A stretch of 64,000 nt of DNA, taken from assembly GCF_000152945.2 (NCBI RefSeq), contig NC_020830.1:2056501-2120500 (forward strand). The letters are read 5' to 3'. The stretch's first letter is position 1. Each line of letters begins with the position of its first letter. Source of the DNA: Polaribacter sp. MED152. GTDB taxonomy: Bacteria; Bacteroidota; Bacteroidia; Flavobacteriales; Flavobacteriaceae. The notes beneath the pieces were generated by a model that saw only the letters and a program-made list of their open reading frames with translations, did no database searches and was not told the DNA's origin. Below are positions 50,906 to 59,581 of this stretch, piece after piece. The position numbers and the translations under genes were made by a program.

Positions 50906-53644
50906 ATGCAATCTTTTATTTCAGAAACTTTAGACGATATTTTACAAACTACCCAAACGTTTGAAGATGTGGTTTTTATTTTGCCATCACAAAGAGCAAA
51001 AGTATTCGTAAAACAAGAATTTAAGAATAAAATTTCTGTTGGTTTTTTACCAGAAATTTTAAATATAGAACAGTTTATTCAGCAGGTTTCTGGGGTACAA
51101 AAAGCAGATAATATTCAGTTATTATTTCATTTTTACAGTATTTATAAAAATGTAGAGAAAAATGCAGATGCTTTTGATGTTTTTTCTTCTTGGGCACTAA
51201 CTGTTTTGCAAGATTTTAATGAATTAGATCAGCATTTAGTAAATACAAAAGACATCTTTATCTATTTAAGAGATATTGAACGCCTTAGAAAATGGTCTGT
51301 AAAAGGTACTTTTAAAGAAACAGATTTAATTAGAGACCATTATTCTTTCTTAGAAAAACTGAATGTTTATTATGATGCGTTTTATGCTTTTTTAATTGAT
51401 AAAAATATTGGTTATCAAGGTTTAATGTATAGAGAGGCTGTAAAAAAAATAGACCATTTTTTATCTCAAAACAGGAATAAAAAATTCTTTTTCATTGGCT
51501 TTAATGCTTTAAATAAATCAGAAGAAAAACTTTTTCAAAGAGTATTAGAATTAGGTAATTCAGAAATTTATTGGGACATAGATGAGGCTTTTTTTAACAG
51601 CAGCCATCAAGCAGGAAAGTTCATAAGAAAGTACGAAAGTGAATGGAAGTATTTTGAGAAAAATCAGTTAAAAACTATTGGTAATTCCTTTTCAAACACA
51701 AAAAACATTAAGGTAATAGGCGCAGCTAAAAATACTACTCAAATAAAATATGTAGGAGAAATTTTAGAAGAAATGCCAAGTTTCGCGAATACAGCATTAG
51801 TATTGGCAGATGAAACCTTGTTACCAATTACCTTAAATTCCTTACCAAAAGCTATCAATGCAATTAATATAACAATGGGTTATCCTTTAAAAGATGTACC
51901 AACTACGAGTTTATTATTTGCAATTTTTCAATTGTACACCTCTCAAGAAAAGTTACAAAAAACAACTTTAAATCAGTTTTACTATAAAGATGTTATACGC
52001 TTTTTAAAACATCAATCTATTTATAAATTACTGTGTTCTGTTGACGTTTTTACAACGCAAATAGCCAAGAATAATCAAACTTTTATAGCAGAAAGCGATA
52101 TTGAGCTATTGCTCAAAAATGAAGATGATTCTATTAAAAATGTAATTCATAATTTATTTAAACCATTTATTTCGGTTACCGATTTTATAAATCAAATATT
52201 AGCATTAATCGACGTTTTAAAAGTAGAAGTTAATACGTTAGAAAAAGAATATTTATTTCGTTTTTATACCGCTTTTACACAACTTAAAACATTACAAACT
52301 GAGTTTGAATACTTCACAGATTTAAAAACTTTATCGCAATTTTTTAAACAACTTATAGATTCAGAAAGTTTGTCTTTTCAAGGAGAACCTCTAAAAGGCT
52401 TACAATTAATGGGGATGTTAGAAACACGTGTTTTAGATTTTGAAAATGTAATTTTAACATCAGCAAACGAAGGTGTTTTACCTGCTAGCAGTCAGCAAAA
52501 TTCTTTTATTCCTTTTGATGTAAAAATTGAGTTTGGTTTGCCAACTTACAGAGAAAAAGATGCCATATTTTCTTATCATTTTTTTAGGTTGATGCAAAGA
52601 GCAAAAAACATCTACATTTTATACAATACAGAACATGATGTATTTGGAAGTGGAGAAAAAAGTAGGTTTGTAACCCAACTAGAAATGCTAAGAACAGATA
52701 TTGTTCATAAAATAGTATCACCAAAAGTAGTTGCACAACACACAGCATTAAAGCAAGTAGCTAAAAATAATGATGTATTAGAAAGGTTAAAAGAGATTGC
52801 AAAATCTGGTTTTTCGCCTTCATCACTAACCAATTACCTATACAACCCAATTGCCTTTTACAAACAGAAAATATTAAAAATTAAAGAGTTTGATGATGTT
52901 GAAGAAACTGTTGCTTACAATACACTAGGTACTATTGTGCACGAAACTTTAGACGAGCTTTACAAACCTTTTGTAGGTAAATTTTTGCAAGAAGAAAATG
53001 TTGAGGAAATGCAAAAAATAGCCAAAGATTTGATAATAAAGTATTTTAAAATTGAATTTAAAAATGGTGATATTTCTACAGGTAAAAATCGGTTAATTTT
53101 TGAGGTTGCAAATCGATTTGTGGCTAATTTTCTAACAAAAGAAAGAGCTCTTTTAAAGGATGAAAATAATCAACTTAAAATTGTGGCAACAGAAGAAAAT
53201 TTATCTGCAGAAATTACAGTAGATGGTTTAGATTTTCCTATAAAATTGCATGGTAATGTAGATAGAGTTGATGAGTTAAATGGAGAATTACGTATCATAG
53301 ATTACAAATCTGGTATGGTAAAATCGCCTGAATTAAAGGTTTTAGATTTTAATGCCCTTAGAGAAAAAGAACAGTATAAAGCAATTCAGGTTTTATTGTA
53401 CGCTTTTCTATATACAAAAAGCAAAAATTTCGATTTCACTAAAAATTTAAAAGGCGGAATTTATTCGTTTAAGAATTTAAACGAAGGTTTTTTAAGTATC
53501 AATTTTTCATCAAGCTATAAAAATCCAGAAACAAATATCACCCAAGAAAAGTTAGAGGAATTTATTTCCCAATTAAAAGAGTACCTGCTAGAAATTTATA
53601 ATATGGAGCAAGAGTTTTTAGAACCTGCAGATTTAAAGTACTAA
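50906..53644 (+). CDS. PD-(D/E)XK nuclease family protein, AddB-like
   Basis: 912 residues. An N-terminal UvrD-like but degenerate helicase region (about 1-620; 'VVFILPSQRAKVFVKQEF' holds no GKT loop) and a C-terminal RecB-family nuclease (about 650-900). Nuclease residues: His in 'GTIVHETLDELYKPF', Asp in 'NVDRVDELNGELRIIDYKSG' with the D-Y-K core, then 'KAIQVLLYAFLYTKS' (QxxxY). AddAB/RexAB complexes process double-strand breaks. The partner AddA-like helicase is not in the window. The 4Fe-4S cysteines of Bacillus AddB are not visible. TAAGTTTT (50871-50878) may be its -7 box. Confidence 0.9.
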   Translation: MQSFISETLDDILQTTQTFEDVVFILPSQRAKVFVKQEFKNKISVGFLPEILNIEQFIQQVSGVQKADNIQLLFHFYSIYKNVEKNADAFDVFSSWALTVLQDFNELDQHLVNTKDIFIYLRDIERLRKWSVKGTFKETDLIRDHYSFLEKLNVYYDAFYAFLIDKNIGYQGLMYREAVKKIDHFLSQNRNKKFFFIGFNALNKSEEKLFQRVLELGNSEIYWDIDEAFFNSSHQAGKFIRKYESEWKYFEKNQLKTIGNSFSNTKNIKVIGAAKNTTQIKYVGEILEEMPSFANTALVLADETLLPITLNSLPKAINAINITMGYPLKDVPTTSLLFAIFQLYTSQEKLQKTTLNQFYYKDVIRFLKHQSIYKLLCSVDVFTTQIAKNNQTFIAESDIELLLKNEDDSIKNVIHNLFKPFISVTDFINQILALIDVLKVEVNTLEKEYLFRFYTAFTQLKTLQTEFEYFTDLKTLSQFFKQLIDSESLSFQGEPLKGLQLMGMLETRVLDFENVILTSANEGVLPASSQQNSFIPFDVKIEFGLPTYREKDAIFSYHFFRLMQRAKNIYILYNTEHDVFGSGEKSRFVTQLEMLRTDIVHKIVSPKVVAQHTALKQVAKNNDVLERLKEIAKSGFSPSSLTNYLYNPIAFYKQKILKIKEFDDVEETVAYNTLGTIVHETLDELYKPFVGKFLQEENVEEMQKIAKDLIIKYFKIEFKNGDISTGKNRLIFEVANRFVANFLTKERALLKDENNQLKIVATEENLSAEITVDGLDFPIKLHGNVDRVDELNGELRIIDYKSGMVKSPELKVLDFNALREKEQYKAIQVLLYAFLYTKSKNFDFTKNLKGGIYSFKNLNEGFLSINFSSSYKNPETNITQEKLEEFISQLKEYLLEIYNMEQEFLEPADLKY

Positions 53645-53646
53645 AC

Positions 53647-54438
53647 TTATTTACCTTTAAGAACTAGTAAAGGCACATTTGTAAAAAACTCTTCTTTTAA
53701 AATGGTGCTTTTTTCCCAAAGCTTTTTAAAGAATCCTCTTTTACGTCTAAATACACAAAGCATATCTGGGTTGTGAGTATTTATGTGTTCTAAAACACCT
53801 TGAAAAGTAGTAGCGTTTTCTGTTGTAGTTAACGTACTTTGAAGTTTTGCCAATTCATCGTTTATGACCAAATCTTCTTCTGTATAGTTAGGTGTTTTTA
53901 CCAATAATAAATTCACTTTTGCCGAAAATTTATCAGCTATAAACTGTAAAGGTTTTAGTGCGGTTTTACTATTAATATTTCCTGATTTAAAAGCAGTTAA
54001 TATGTTTTTTACAGGTTTGTATTTGTATCCTTCAGGTACTGTTAATAATGGTAATTCTGTTTGTTTTACCAAGCTACCAGCAGTTTTACCTAAGAATAAT
54101 TCTTCTTTAATAGAATTACTTTTGGCGCCAACTATTATAAGGTCTATACCTAATTCTTCATTAATACTTTCTACGCTATCTATCAAAGATCCTTTAGCAG
54201 AAATTAATTGAATTTTTACATCTTTAGTATCTGAAGCATTAACCATAGTTCTTAAATATAGATTGGTTTCACGCTCTATGATTTTATCAAGATTAATCAT
54301 AGTACCAGCTTTAGATTGTGAGCTGTAAGCCCTAAAAACAAAAACTTTTGCGTTAATTTCTGAAGCGAAATCTATTGCATATTGTAAAGTGTTTAAAGCA
54401 TTCTCTGTAAAACCTATGGGTACTAGAATATTTTGCAT
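53647..54438 (-). CDS. Universal stress protein, tandem UspA domains
   Basis: 263 residues from ATG 54438; a TTG two codons upstream is less likely. Two Usp domains: 1-140 ('ILVPIGFTENALNTLQYAIDFA', 'IDLIIVGAKSNS', 'SLVKQTELPLLTVP' in parts) and a diverged second from about 145 to 263 ('NILTAFKSGNINSKTALKPLQ'). The ATP-binding GX2GX9G(S/T) is partly kept in the first domain (VGAKSNSIKEELFLGKTAGS). It acts in stress survival by unknown partners. A TAACTTTG -7 box on the minus strand (plus 54458-54465) is well placed. Confidence 0.9.
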   Translation of the reverse strand: MQNILVPIGFTENALNTLQYAIDFASEINAKVFVFRAYSSQSKAGTMINLDKIIERETNLYLRTMVNASDTKDVKIQLISAKGSLIDSVESINEELGIDLIIVGAKSNSIKEELFLGKTAGSLVKQTELPLLTVPEGYKYKPVKNILTAFKSGNINSKTALKPLQFIADKFSAKVNLLLVKTPNYTEEDLVINDELAKLQSTLTTTENATTFQGVLEHINTHNPDMLCVFRRKRGFFKKLWEKSTILKEEFFTNVPLLVLKGK

Positions 54439-54508
54439 AATCAATTTAATTTTAAAACAAAGTTACTCATTTTTTAAAAAGTAAAAGCAGTTCTCGTTTT
54501 TAGATATG

Positions 54509-54516
54509 TACCTTTG
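54509..54516 (+). promoter_or_regulatory. -7 element of the MATE gene
   Basis: TACCTTTG (exact TAnnTTTG), 15 bases before the TTG start. It supports the TTG since no in-frame ATG follows soon after. Confidence 0.55.
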
Positions 54517-54531
54517 TGAAAAAGCAACGTT

Positions 54532-55863
54532 TTGAAGGCAGATATTAGTTTTAAAAACATTAATAGATTGGCAATTCCTGCCTTAATTGCTGGTATTGCA
54601 GAACCACTTTTATCGATTACAGATACTGCAATTATTGGTAATATAGATGAAAATGCTACAGAAAGCTTGGCAGCTGTAGGTATTGTTGGTGCTTTTATTT
54701 CTATGCTAATTTGGGTTTTTGGACAAATTAGAAGTGCAATATCTTCTATTATTTCACAATACGTAGGTGCTAATAAAATAGATCAAATTCAGAAATTACC
54801 TATACAAGCTATTGCTATAATAATAACTGGTAGCTTATGTATTTTGGCCATTAGTTATCCTTTTGCAAAACAAATATTTCAGTTTTATAATGCATCTGGA
54901 CAAGTTTTAGAATACTGTATAACTTACTTTAAAATCAGAATTTTTGGATTTCCATTTTCATTATTTGTATTCGCAATTTTCGGAGTTTTTAGAGGTCTAC
55001 AGAACACTTTTTACCCTATGATAATTGCAATAATTGGTGCTCTTTTAAACATCGTCTTAGATTTAATTTTTGTTTATGGTATAGAAGGTTATGTACCTGC
55101 AATGCAAATTCAAGGAGCAGCTTATGCAAGTGTAATTGCGCAAATTACTATGGCTGTAATTGCAATAGTTTTATTGATAAAAAAGACAACAATTTCGTTA
55201 AAATTCTCTTTGCCTCTTCATGTAGAAATCCCCAATTTATTGGGTATGATTGGCAATCTTTTTATTAGAACACTTGCCTTAAATACAGCTTTATATTTTG
55301 CAACTTCTTATGCTACAAATTATGGCCCAGCTTATATTGCAGCCTACACTATTGGCATAAATATTTGGCTATTGGGTGCTTTTATGATAGATGGTTATTC
55401 GAGTGCAGGTAATATATTATCAGGAAAATTACTTGGCGCAAAAAACTACAAAACTTTAGTAGAATTAAGTACTAAATTGTTCAAGTACGGAATTTCAACT
55501 GGATCAATAATTGCCTTAGTTGGGTTTGTTTTTTACAATTTTATAGGTGAAATTTTCACAAAAGAACCAGAAGTGCTCACTCAGTTTTATAATGTTTTTT
55601 GGATAGTTCTATTAACTCAACCTATAAGTGCAATTACATTTATTTTTGATGGAATGTTTAAAGGAATGGGTAAAATGAAATATTTAAGAAATGTATTATT
55701 ATTCTCTACAGGGCTTGTATTTATACCAACTTTACTATTTTTTGATTATCTCGATTTAAAACTTACAGCCATTTGGATTGCTTTTACATTATGGATTATG
55801 GCTAGAGGAATACCATTAATTATAAAGTTTAGGCAACTATTTTTACCTTTAGCAAAAGACTAG
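54532..55863 (+). CDS. MATE family efflux transporter, TTG start
   Basis: 443 residues, twelve membrane helices in two MatE repeats (about 10-220 and 235-435). TTG at 54532 gives the expected short N-terminus before 'RLAIPALIAGIAEPLLSITDTAIIG', shown in part, where 'DTAIIG' is the usual MATE helix-1 motif. MATE pumps export cationic drugs or metabolites by H+ or Na+ antiport; this one resembles the DinF-like branch. Substrate unknown. It is first in a plus-strand series with a lipoprotein, a histidine kinase and an enoyl-CoA hydratase. Confidence 0.93.
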   Translation: MKADISFKNINRLAIPALIAGIAEPLLSITDTAIIGNIDENATESLAAVGIVGAFISMLIWVFGQIRSAISSIISQYVGANKIDQIQKLPIQAIAIIITGSLCILAISYPFAKQIFQFYNASGQVLEYCITYFKIRIFGFPFSLFVFAIFGVFRGLQNTFYPMIIAIIGALLNIVLDLIFVYGIEGYVPAMQIQGAAYASVIAQITMAVIAIVLLIKKTTISLKFSLPLHVEIPNLLGMIGNLFIRTLALNTALYFATSYATNYGPAYIAAYTIGINIWLLGAFMIDGYSSAGNILSGKLLGAKNYKTLVELSTKLFKYGISTGSIIALVGFVFYNFIGEIFTKEPEVLTQFYNVFWIVLLTQPISAITFIFDGMFKGMGKMKYLRNVLLFSTGLVFIPTLLFFDYLDLKLTAIWIAFTLWIMARGIPLIIKFRQLFLPLAKD

Positions 55864-55903
55864 TTTATTATTTATAATATCTTGTACCTTAAAACTATTA
55901 AAC

Positions 55904-56368
55904 ATGAAATTTAAATCTTTATTCTTCTTTTTATTTTTTGGAACACTTATTGTTGCTTGTAAAAAAGAAAAAACAACAGAAGAATATATGATTAACTCTT
56001 GGCAAACAACGTACATGAAAATAGAAATGCCAACTTATGAGAAATCAGATTCCTTGTATGTTTATGAAGATAAATTTGAAAATAACCCAGAATTAATAGC
56101 ACAATCTACCTATAATGCAGATGGCACATTTAAAGCTTGGTTTGTAAATTTAAAAGGAGAAAAAATCTCTGAGTCTTCAGGAAATTGGAGTGTAGAAAAC
56201 GATTCTCTCTTTGTAGATTTTTTTTACAATAATAGAGATATAAAAGTAGGGTATCACATAGAAAAAACAGAAGAAGGTTTTACTGCTACAAGTAAATTTG
56301 ATTGGGATAATGATGGCGAATTTGATGATGCTCTTTTAATGAAAACAAAACAAATTAAAATACAATAA
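55904..56368 (+). CDS. Small lipoprotein of unknown function
   Basis: 154 residues with a lipobox (LIVAC, Cys19) and a KKEKTTEE linker. The mature protein has beta-rich stretches, 'TYNADGTFKAWFVNLKGEK', 'GNWSVENDSLFVDFFYNNRD', in a lipocalin-like style, and an acidic DWDNDGEFDDALL turn that may bind Ca2+ (inference). Two bases separate it from the histidine kinase, so it could be a periplasmic partner for the sensor. Not recognised beyond that. Confidence 0.72.
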   Translation: MKFKSLFFFLFFGTLIVACKKEKTTEEYMINSWQTTYMKIEMPTYEKSDSLYVYEDKFENNPELIAQSTYNADGTFKAWFVNLKGEKISESSGNWSVENDSLFVDFFYNNRDIKVGYHIEKTEEGFTATSKFDWDNDGEFDDALLMKTKQIKIQ

Positions 56369-56370
56369 GG

Positions 56371-57831
56371 TTGTTTAAACTAAAAAATATTTCTTTAAAA
56401 ATACGTATTTTCTTAAGTATGATACTTTTGGTGCTTTTAGCATCAATCTTAATATTAGTAGTTACAGTAATTCAATATGATGAGCAAACAAAAGACTACA
56501 ATATAAAACGTTTTGAGCGTAAAGAGGCTACTACATTAGAAACCATAAATTTAGAACTTACCAACAAAACTACTTACCCAGTTAATACAGAGAACTTAGC
56601 AAAGATTTTTCAAGATCGTATTTACGAAATATCTTCTATCAACAAATTAAATGTTTCCATTTTTGATTTGCATGGTAATTTGTTGGTTTCATCAAAAAAG
56701 AATGCTTTTGAAACCATTAAAACAAAACCATTAACTTATGATGTATTAAACAAACTTTCTCAAAATTCGAGTAATAGAATTCTATTGCCTTTAGTAATGG
56801 AGGATGGTATGGGTTATGAAACTTCGTATACATACATAAACGACCCAAAATTTAAAAGAATCGGAATTGTAGAACTACAATTTACACAAGACAATACAGA
56901 AATAGAAGAAGAATTAGAGGAGTTTATTCAAAGACTGAGTCTAGTTTATATTTTAATGTTTTTTATAGCAATTGCACTGGCTTATTTTTTATCAAGTTAC
57001 ATTACAAGATCTATACAAACCATTTCTGATAAAATGCAGCAGACTCGTTTAAATGAGAGAAACGAAAAAATAATGTTGGGGTCAGCTAGTTCAGAAATTG
57101 AGGTTTTGGTAGATGCTTATAATAGCATGATAGATCAGTTAGAGGAAAGTGCAGCTAAATTAGCCAGGAGCGAGCGTGAGCAAGCATGGAGAGAAATGGC
57201 AAAGCAGGTAGCTCATGAGATAAAAAATCCGTTAACTCCTATGAGACTTTCTGTGCAAAGTTTTGAACGTAAGTTTAATCCTGATGATGAAAATATCAAA
57301 GAAAAATTGGCAGAATATAGCCAAACACTTATTCAGCAAATAGATGTTATGAGTTCTATTGCCTCTGCATTTTCGGATTTTGCGAAAATGCCAAGTCAGA
57401 AAAGAGAACGAATAAATGTAGTAAGTGTTGTAAAGTTGGCTTTAGATATTTTTAATGAAGATTCTATTAGGTATTTGCCAAGTGAAGATGAAATTTACGC
57501 AAACCTAGATAAAACACAATTAATTAGAATTGTAAATAATCTGGTTAAAAATGCAACACAAGCAACAGATAAAGAAGAAAATCCGTTAATAGAAGTTAAA
57601 GTTATTTCTGATAATAAAAATGTAACTATTTTAGTATCTGATAATGGTAAAGGAATTCCTGAAGAGGTAAAAGACCTAATTTTTGAACCAAAATTTACAA
57701 CAAAAACAAGTGGTATGGGTCTTGGTTTAGGTATGATAAAAAACATCATAGAAGCCTATGATGGTTCAATTTCATTTACCTCGAGAGTAGGGGAAGGTAC
57801 TGTGTTTACAGTAATTTTGCCTAAAGAATAA
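56371..57831 (+). CDS. NtrY-like sensor histidine kinase, TTG start
   Basis: 486 residues; TTG at 56371 immediately after the lipoprotein stop. First membrane helix about 11-33, extracytoplasmic sensor about 35-188, second helix about 192-210, HAMP about 210-262, HisKA with His282 in 'KQVAHEIKNPLTPMRLS', and HATPase about 370-486 with N-box 'RIVNNLVKNATQAT', G1 'VSDNGKGIPEEV', and G2 'GMGLGLGM'. The sequence around His282 is that of NtrY-type kinases, which pair with NtrC-type regulators. No regulator is nearby. The signal is unknown; the lipoprotein may feed it. Confidence 0.93.
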   Translation: MFKLKNISLKIRIFLSMILLVLLASILILVVTVIQYDEQTKDYNIKRFERKEATTLETINLELTNKTTYPVNTENLAKIFQDRIYEISSINKLNVSIFDLHGNLLVSSKKNAFETIKTKPLTYDVLNKLSQNSSNRILLPLVMEDGMGYETSYTYINDPKFKRIGIVELQFTQDNTEIEEELEEFIQRLSLVYILMFFIAIALAYFLSSYITRSIQTISDKMQQTRLNERNEKIMLGSASSEIEVLVDAYNSMIDQLEESAAKLARSEREQAWREMAKQVAHEIKNPLTPMRLSVQSFERKFNPDDENIKEKLAEYSQTLIQQIDVMSSIASAFSDFAKMPSQKRERINVVSVVKLALDIFNEDSIRYLPSEDEIYANLDKTQLIRIVNNLVKNATQATDKEENPLIEVKVISDNKNVTILVSDNGKGIPEEVKDLIFEPKFTTKTSGMGLGLGMIKNIIEAYDGSISFTSRVGEGTVFTVILPKE

Positions 57832-57864
57832 AAATAATCAAAAGAATAATTTAAAATATATAAA

Positions 57865-58647
57865 ATGAGTTTCAACAACATTTTAGTAGATAAAAATGAT
57901 GCTTTAGCACAAGTTACTATCAATAGGCCAAAAAAGTTAAATGCGCTTAATAAAGAAACTATTACAGAATTAAGTAATGCTTTTACAGAATTAGAAAACG
58001 ACGAAGCTATTAGAGTTATAATTTTAACAGGTTCTGGAGAGAAAGCATTTGTAGCAGGTGCAGATATTTCTGAGTTTGCCAATTTTTCTGTAGAAGAAGG
58101 TGGAGCATTAGCAAGAAAGGGTCAAGAAATATTATTCAATTTAGTAGAAAACTTATCAAAACCAGTAATTGCTGCTGTTAATGGTTTTGCTTTAGGAGGT
58201 GGTTTAGAATTGGCCATGTCTTGTCATTTTAGAGTAGCCTCAGACAATGCTAAAATGGGTTTACCTGAAGTATCTTTAGGAGTAATTCCTGGTTATGGAG
58301 GCACGCAACGTTTATCTCAATTAGTGGGTAAAGGTAAAGCTATGGAAATGGTTATGACTGCTGGAATGATTCCTGCTGATGAAGCATTTACTTTAGGTTT
58401 GGTAAACCATGTAACCACTCAAGAAGAATTGTTGCCTTTAGCCAATAAATTGGCCAGTAAAATTTTAAGAAACTCTTCAGTAGCTATTTCAGGAGCTATT
58501 AAAGCTATTAACGCCAATTACAAAGAAGGCGTAAATGGTTATGATGTAGAAATAGAAGAATTTGGTAATTGCTTTGGTACCGAAGATTTTAAGGAAGGTA
58601 CAACTGCATTTTTAGAAAAAAGAAAGCCTAATTTTCCAAACAAATAG
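57865..58647 (+). CDS. Enoyl-CoA hydratase/isomerase family protein
   Basis: 260 residues of the crotonase fold. Oxyanion-hole motifs 'EKAFVAGADISEFANFS' and 'AAVNGFALGGGLELAMSC'. Glu residues typical of hydratases are seen in 'LELAMSCHFRVAS' and 'LPEVSLGVIPGYGGTQRL'. It most likely hydrates 2-enoyl-CoA (crotonase) in fatty-acid or amino-acid oxidation. It follows the kinase by 33 bases and ends at a terminator. Confidence 0.94.
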   Translation: MSFNNILVDKNDALAQVTINRPKKLNALNKETITELSNAFTELENDEAIRVIILTGSGEKAFVAGADISEFANFSVEEGGALARKGQEILFNLVENLSKPVIAAVNGFALGGGLELAMSCHFRVASDNAKMGLPEVSLGVIPGYGGTQRLSQLVGKGKAMEMVMTAGMIPADEAFTLGLVNHVTTQEELLPLANKLASKILRNSSVAISGAIKAINANYKEGVNGYDVEIEEFGNCFGTEDFKEGTTAFLEKRKPNFPNK

Positions 58648-58650
58648 ATA

Positions 58651-58685
58651 AAAAAAAACGAGCCTTTTTAGGCTCGTTCTTCTTT
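58651..58685 (+). terminator. Terminator after the enoyl-CoA hydratase gene
   Basis: AACGAGCC (58657-58664) with GGCTCGTT (58671-58678), loop of TTTTTA, preceded by eight A and followed by a T/C run. Also usable for the convergent 58703 gene. Confidence 0.88.
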
Positions 58686-58702
58686 TGGCGAAAAGTAGAA
58701 AA

Positions 58703-59284
58703 TTAGATTTTAAACTGGTTGGTATAACTTCTATTATTATTTCTAATAATTACTTTATACTCTCCTTTTTGTTCGCTGTCTAATTTGTAAACTCGGTTTA
58801 AAATTGTTTCAGAAACAACAGTTTCAGAAAGAATTACTTCATCATTAAAGAATAAAGTAACTTGTAAAGGCTTTTTATCAAAAGCTATTTTGCTAATCAT
58901 TAAAGTGTTTGCTTCGTTTCTGACAACTGGCTTAAAGATTTTTCTTTCTGATGCTTCATCAAAAATAATTTCAGTTTCGTTTACTTTAACAGACTTAATA
59001 ATAATTTCAAAATCTTTTTCTAATTCTAAAGTATAATTTCCATTTTTTAATTTAGAAAAATCAAATATTTTTACTAAATCACCTTTCTTTTCAACTTCTT
59101 CAGTATGTAAAATTACACCTGCACTGTTTTTGATAATTAATTGATGACCTTTCTTAGCATCTTTAAATGCAACCTTAATTTTCTTTGCATCTAAGTTAGT
59201 TTCTAAATTCGTGTTGTTTGCGTAGTTTACCAATGTTCCCAACATAAAAACTACTACTAGTACTCTTGTTTTAATTGACTTCAT
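58703..59284 (-). CDS. Exported beta-sandwich protein of unknown function
   Basis: 193 residues. Signal peptide 1-22 (ending NYAN). Two similar halves follow: 'KGHQLIIKNSAGVILHTEEVEKKGDL' and 'FDKKPLQVTLFFNDEVILSETV' (parts), each with a short 'YTLELEKDFEI' or 'YKVIIRNNNRSY' closing strand, like the C-terminal secretion/adhesion folds or DUF3244-type modules in Bacteroidota. No catalytic motif. It is alone, divergent from the AraC regulator at 59582 across a 297-base region full of repeats, which suggests that regulator may control it (inference). Confidence 0.72.
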   Translation of the reverse strand: MKSIKTRVLVVVFMLGTLVNYANNTNLETNLDAKKIKVAFKDAKKGHQLIIKNSAGVILHTEEVEKKGDLVKIFDFSKLKNGNYTLELEKDFEIIIKSVKVNETEIIFDEASERKIFKPVVRNEANTLMISKIAFDKKPLQVTLFFNDEVILSETVVSETILNRVYKLDSEQKGEYKVIIRNNNRSYTNQFKI

Positions 59285-59471
59285 AACTTATTGTATTTAG
59301 TTAAATTGTTTTAATTCTATTTTGTAAACATTTAATTATTAGAATATTAATATCTAATTTTTGAAATGCTTTTTAATTTTTATAAATACAGTTTTAATTT
59401 TTGTTGTATTTATTTTTGTGCAAAGTTACAGGTGAAATACAGTCTGAAAAACAACAGAATTGGCTATTTTA

Positions 59472-59527
59472 TATGCTAAATTAACAAAATAGACTATGTT
59501 AATTAGATGTTAAGTTAATTTAGCATA
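59472..59527. repeat. Perfect 14-bp inverted repeat, candidate AraC operator
   Basis: TATGCTAAATTAAC (59472-59485) and its exact complement GTTAATTTAGCATA (59514-59527) begin 42 bases apart, four helical turns. A third imperfect copy TATGTTAATTAG (59495-59506) lies between. A second pair CTATTTT/AAAATAG (59464-59470, 59486-59492) overlaps the left arm. It ends 42 bases before the -7 box of the AraC gene. Confidence 0.6.
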
Positions 59528-59569
59528 GAATATTGATAATTTTATATAGATAGTCTTATTTATGTGTTG

Positions 59570-59577
59570 TATTTTTG
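59570..59577 (+). promoter_or_regulatory. -7 element of the AraC gene, 4 bases from the ATG
   Basis: TATTTTTG (exact TAnnTTTG), then CATC, then ATG at 59582. Same 4-base spacing as holB and the gene at 6947, suggesting a leaderless message. Confidence 0.6.
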
Positions 59578-59581
59578 CATC

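Larger units (their letters stand above)
59285..59581. other. AT-rich regulatory region between exported-protein gene and AraC gene
   Basis: Gene-free for 297 bases. It contains facing -7 boxes TATTTTTG (59411-59418) and TAACTTTG (minus; CAAAGTTA at 59421-59428), nested inverted repeats (59464-59528) and the AraC promoter TATTTTTG (59570-59577). No ORF of note. Confidence 0.5.
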
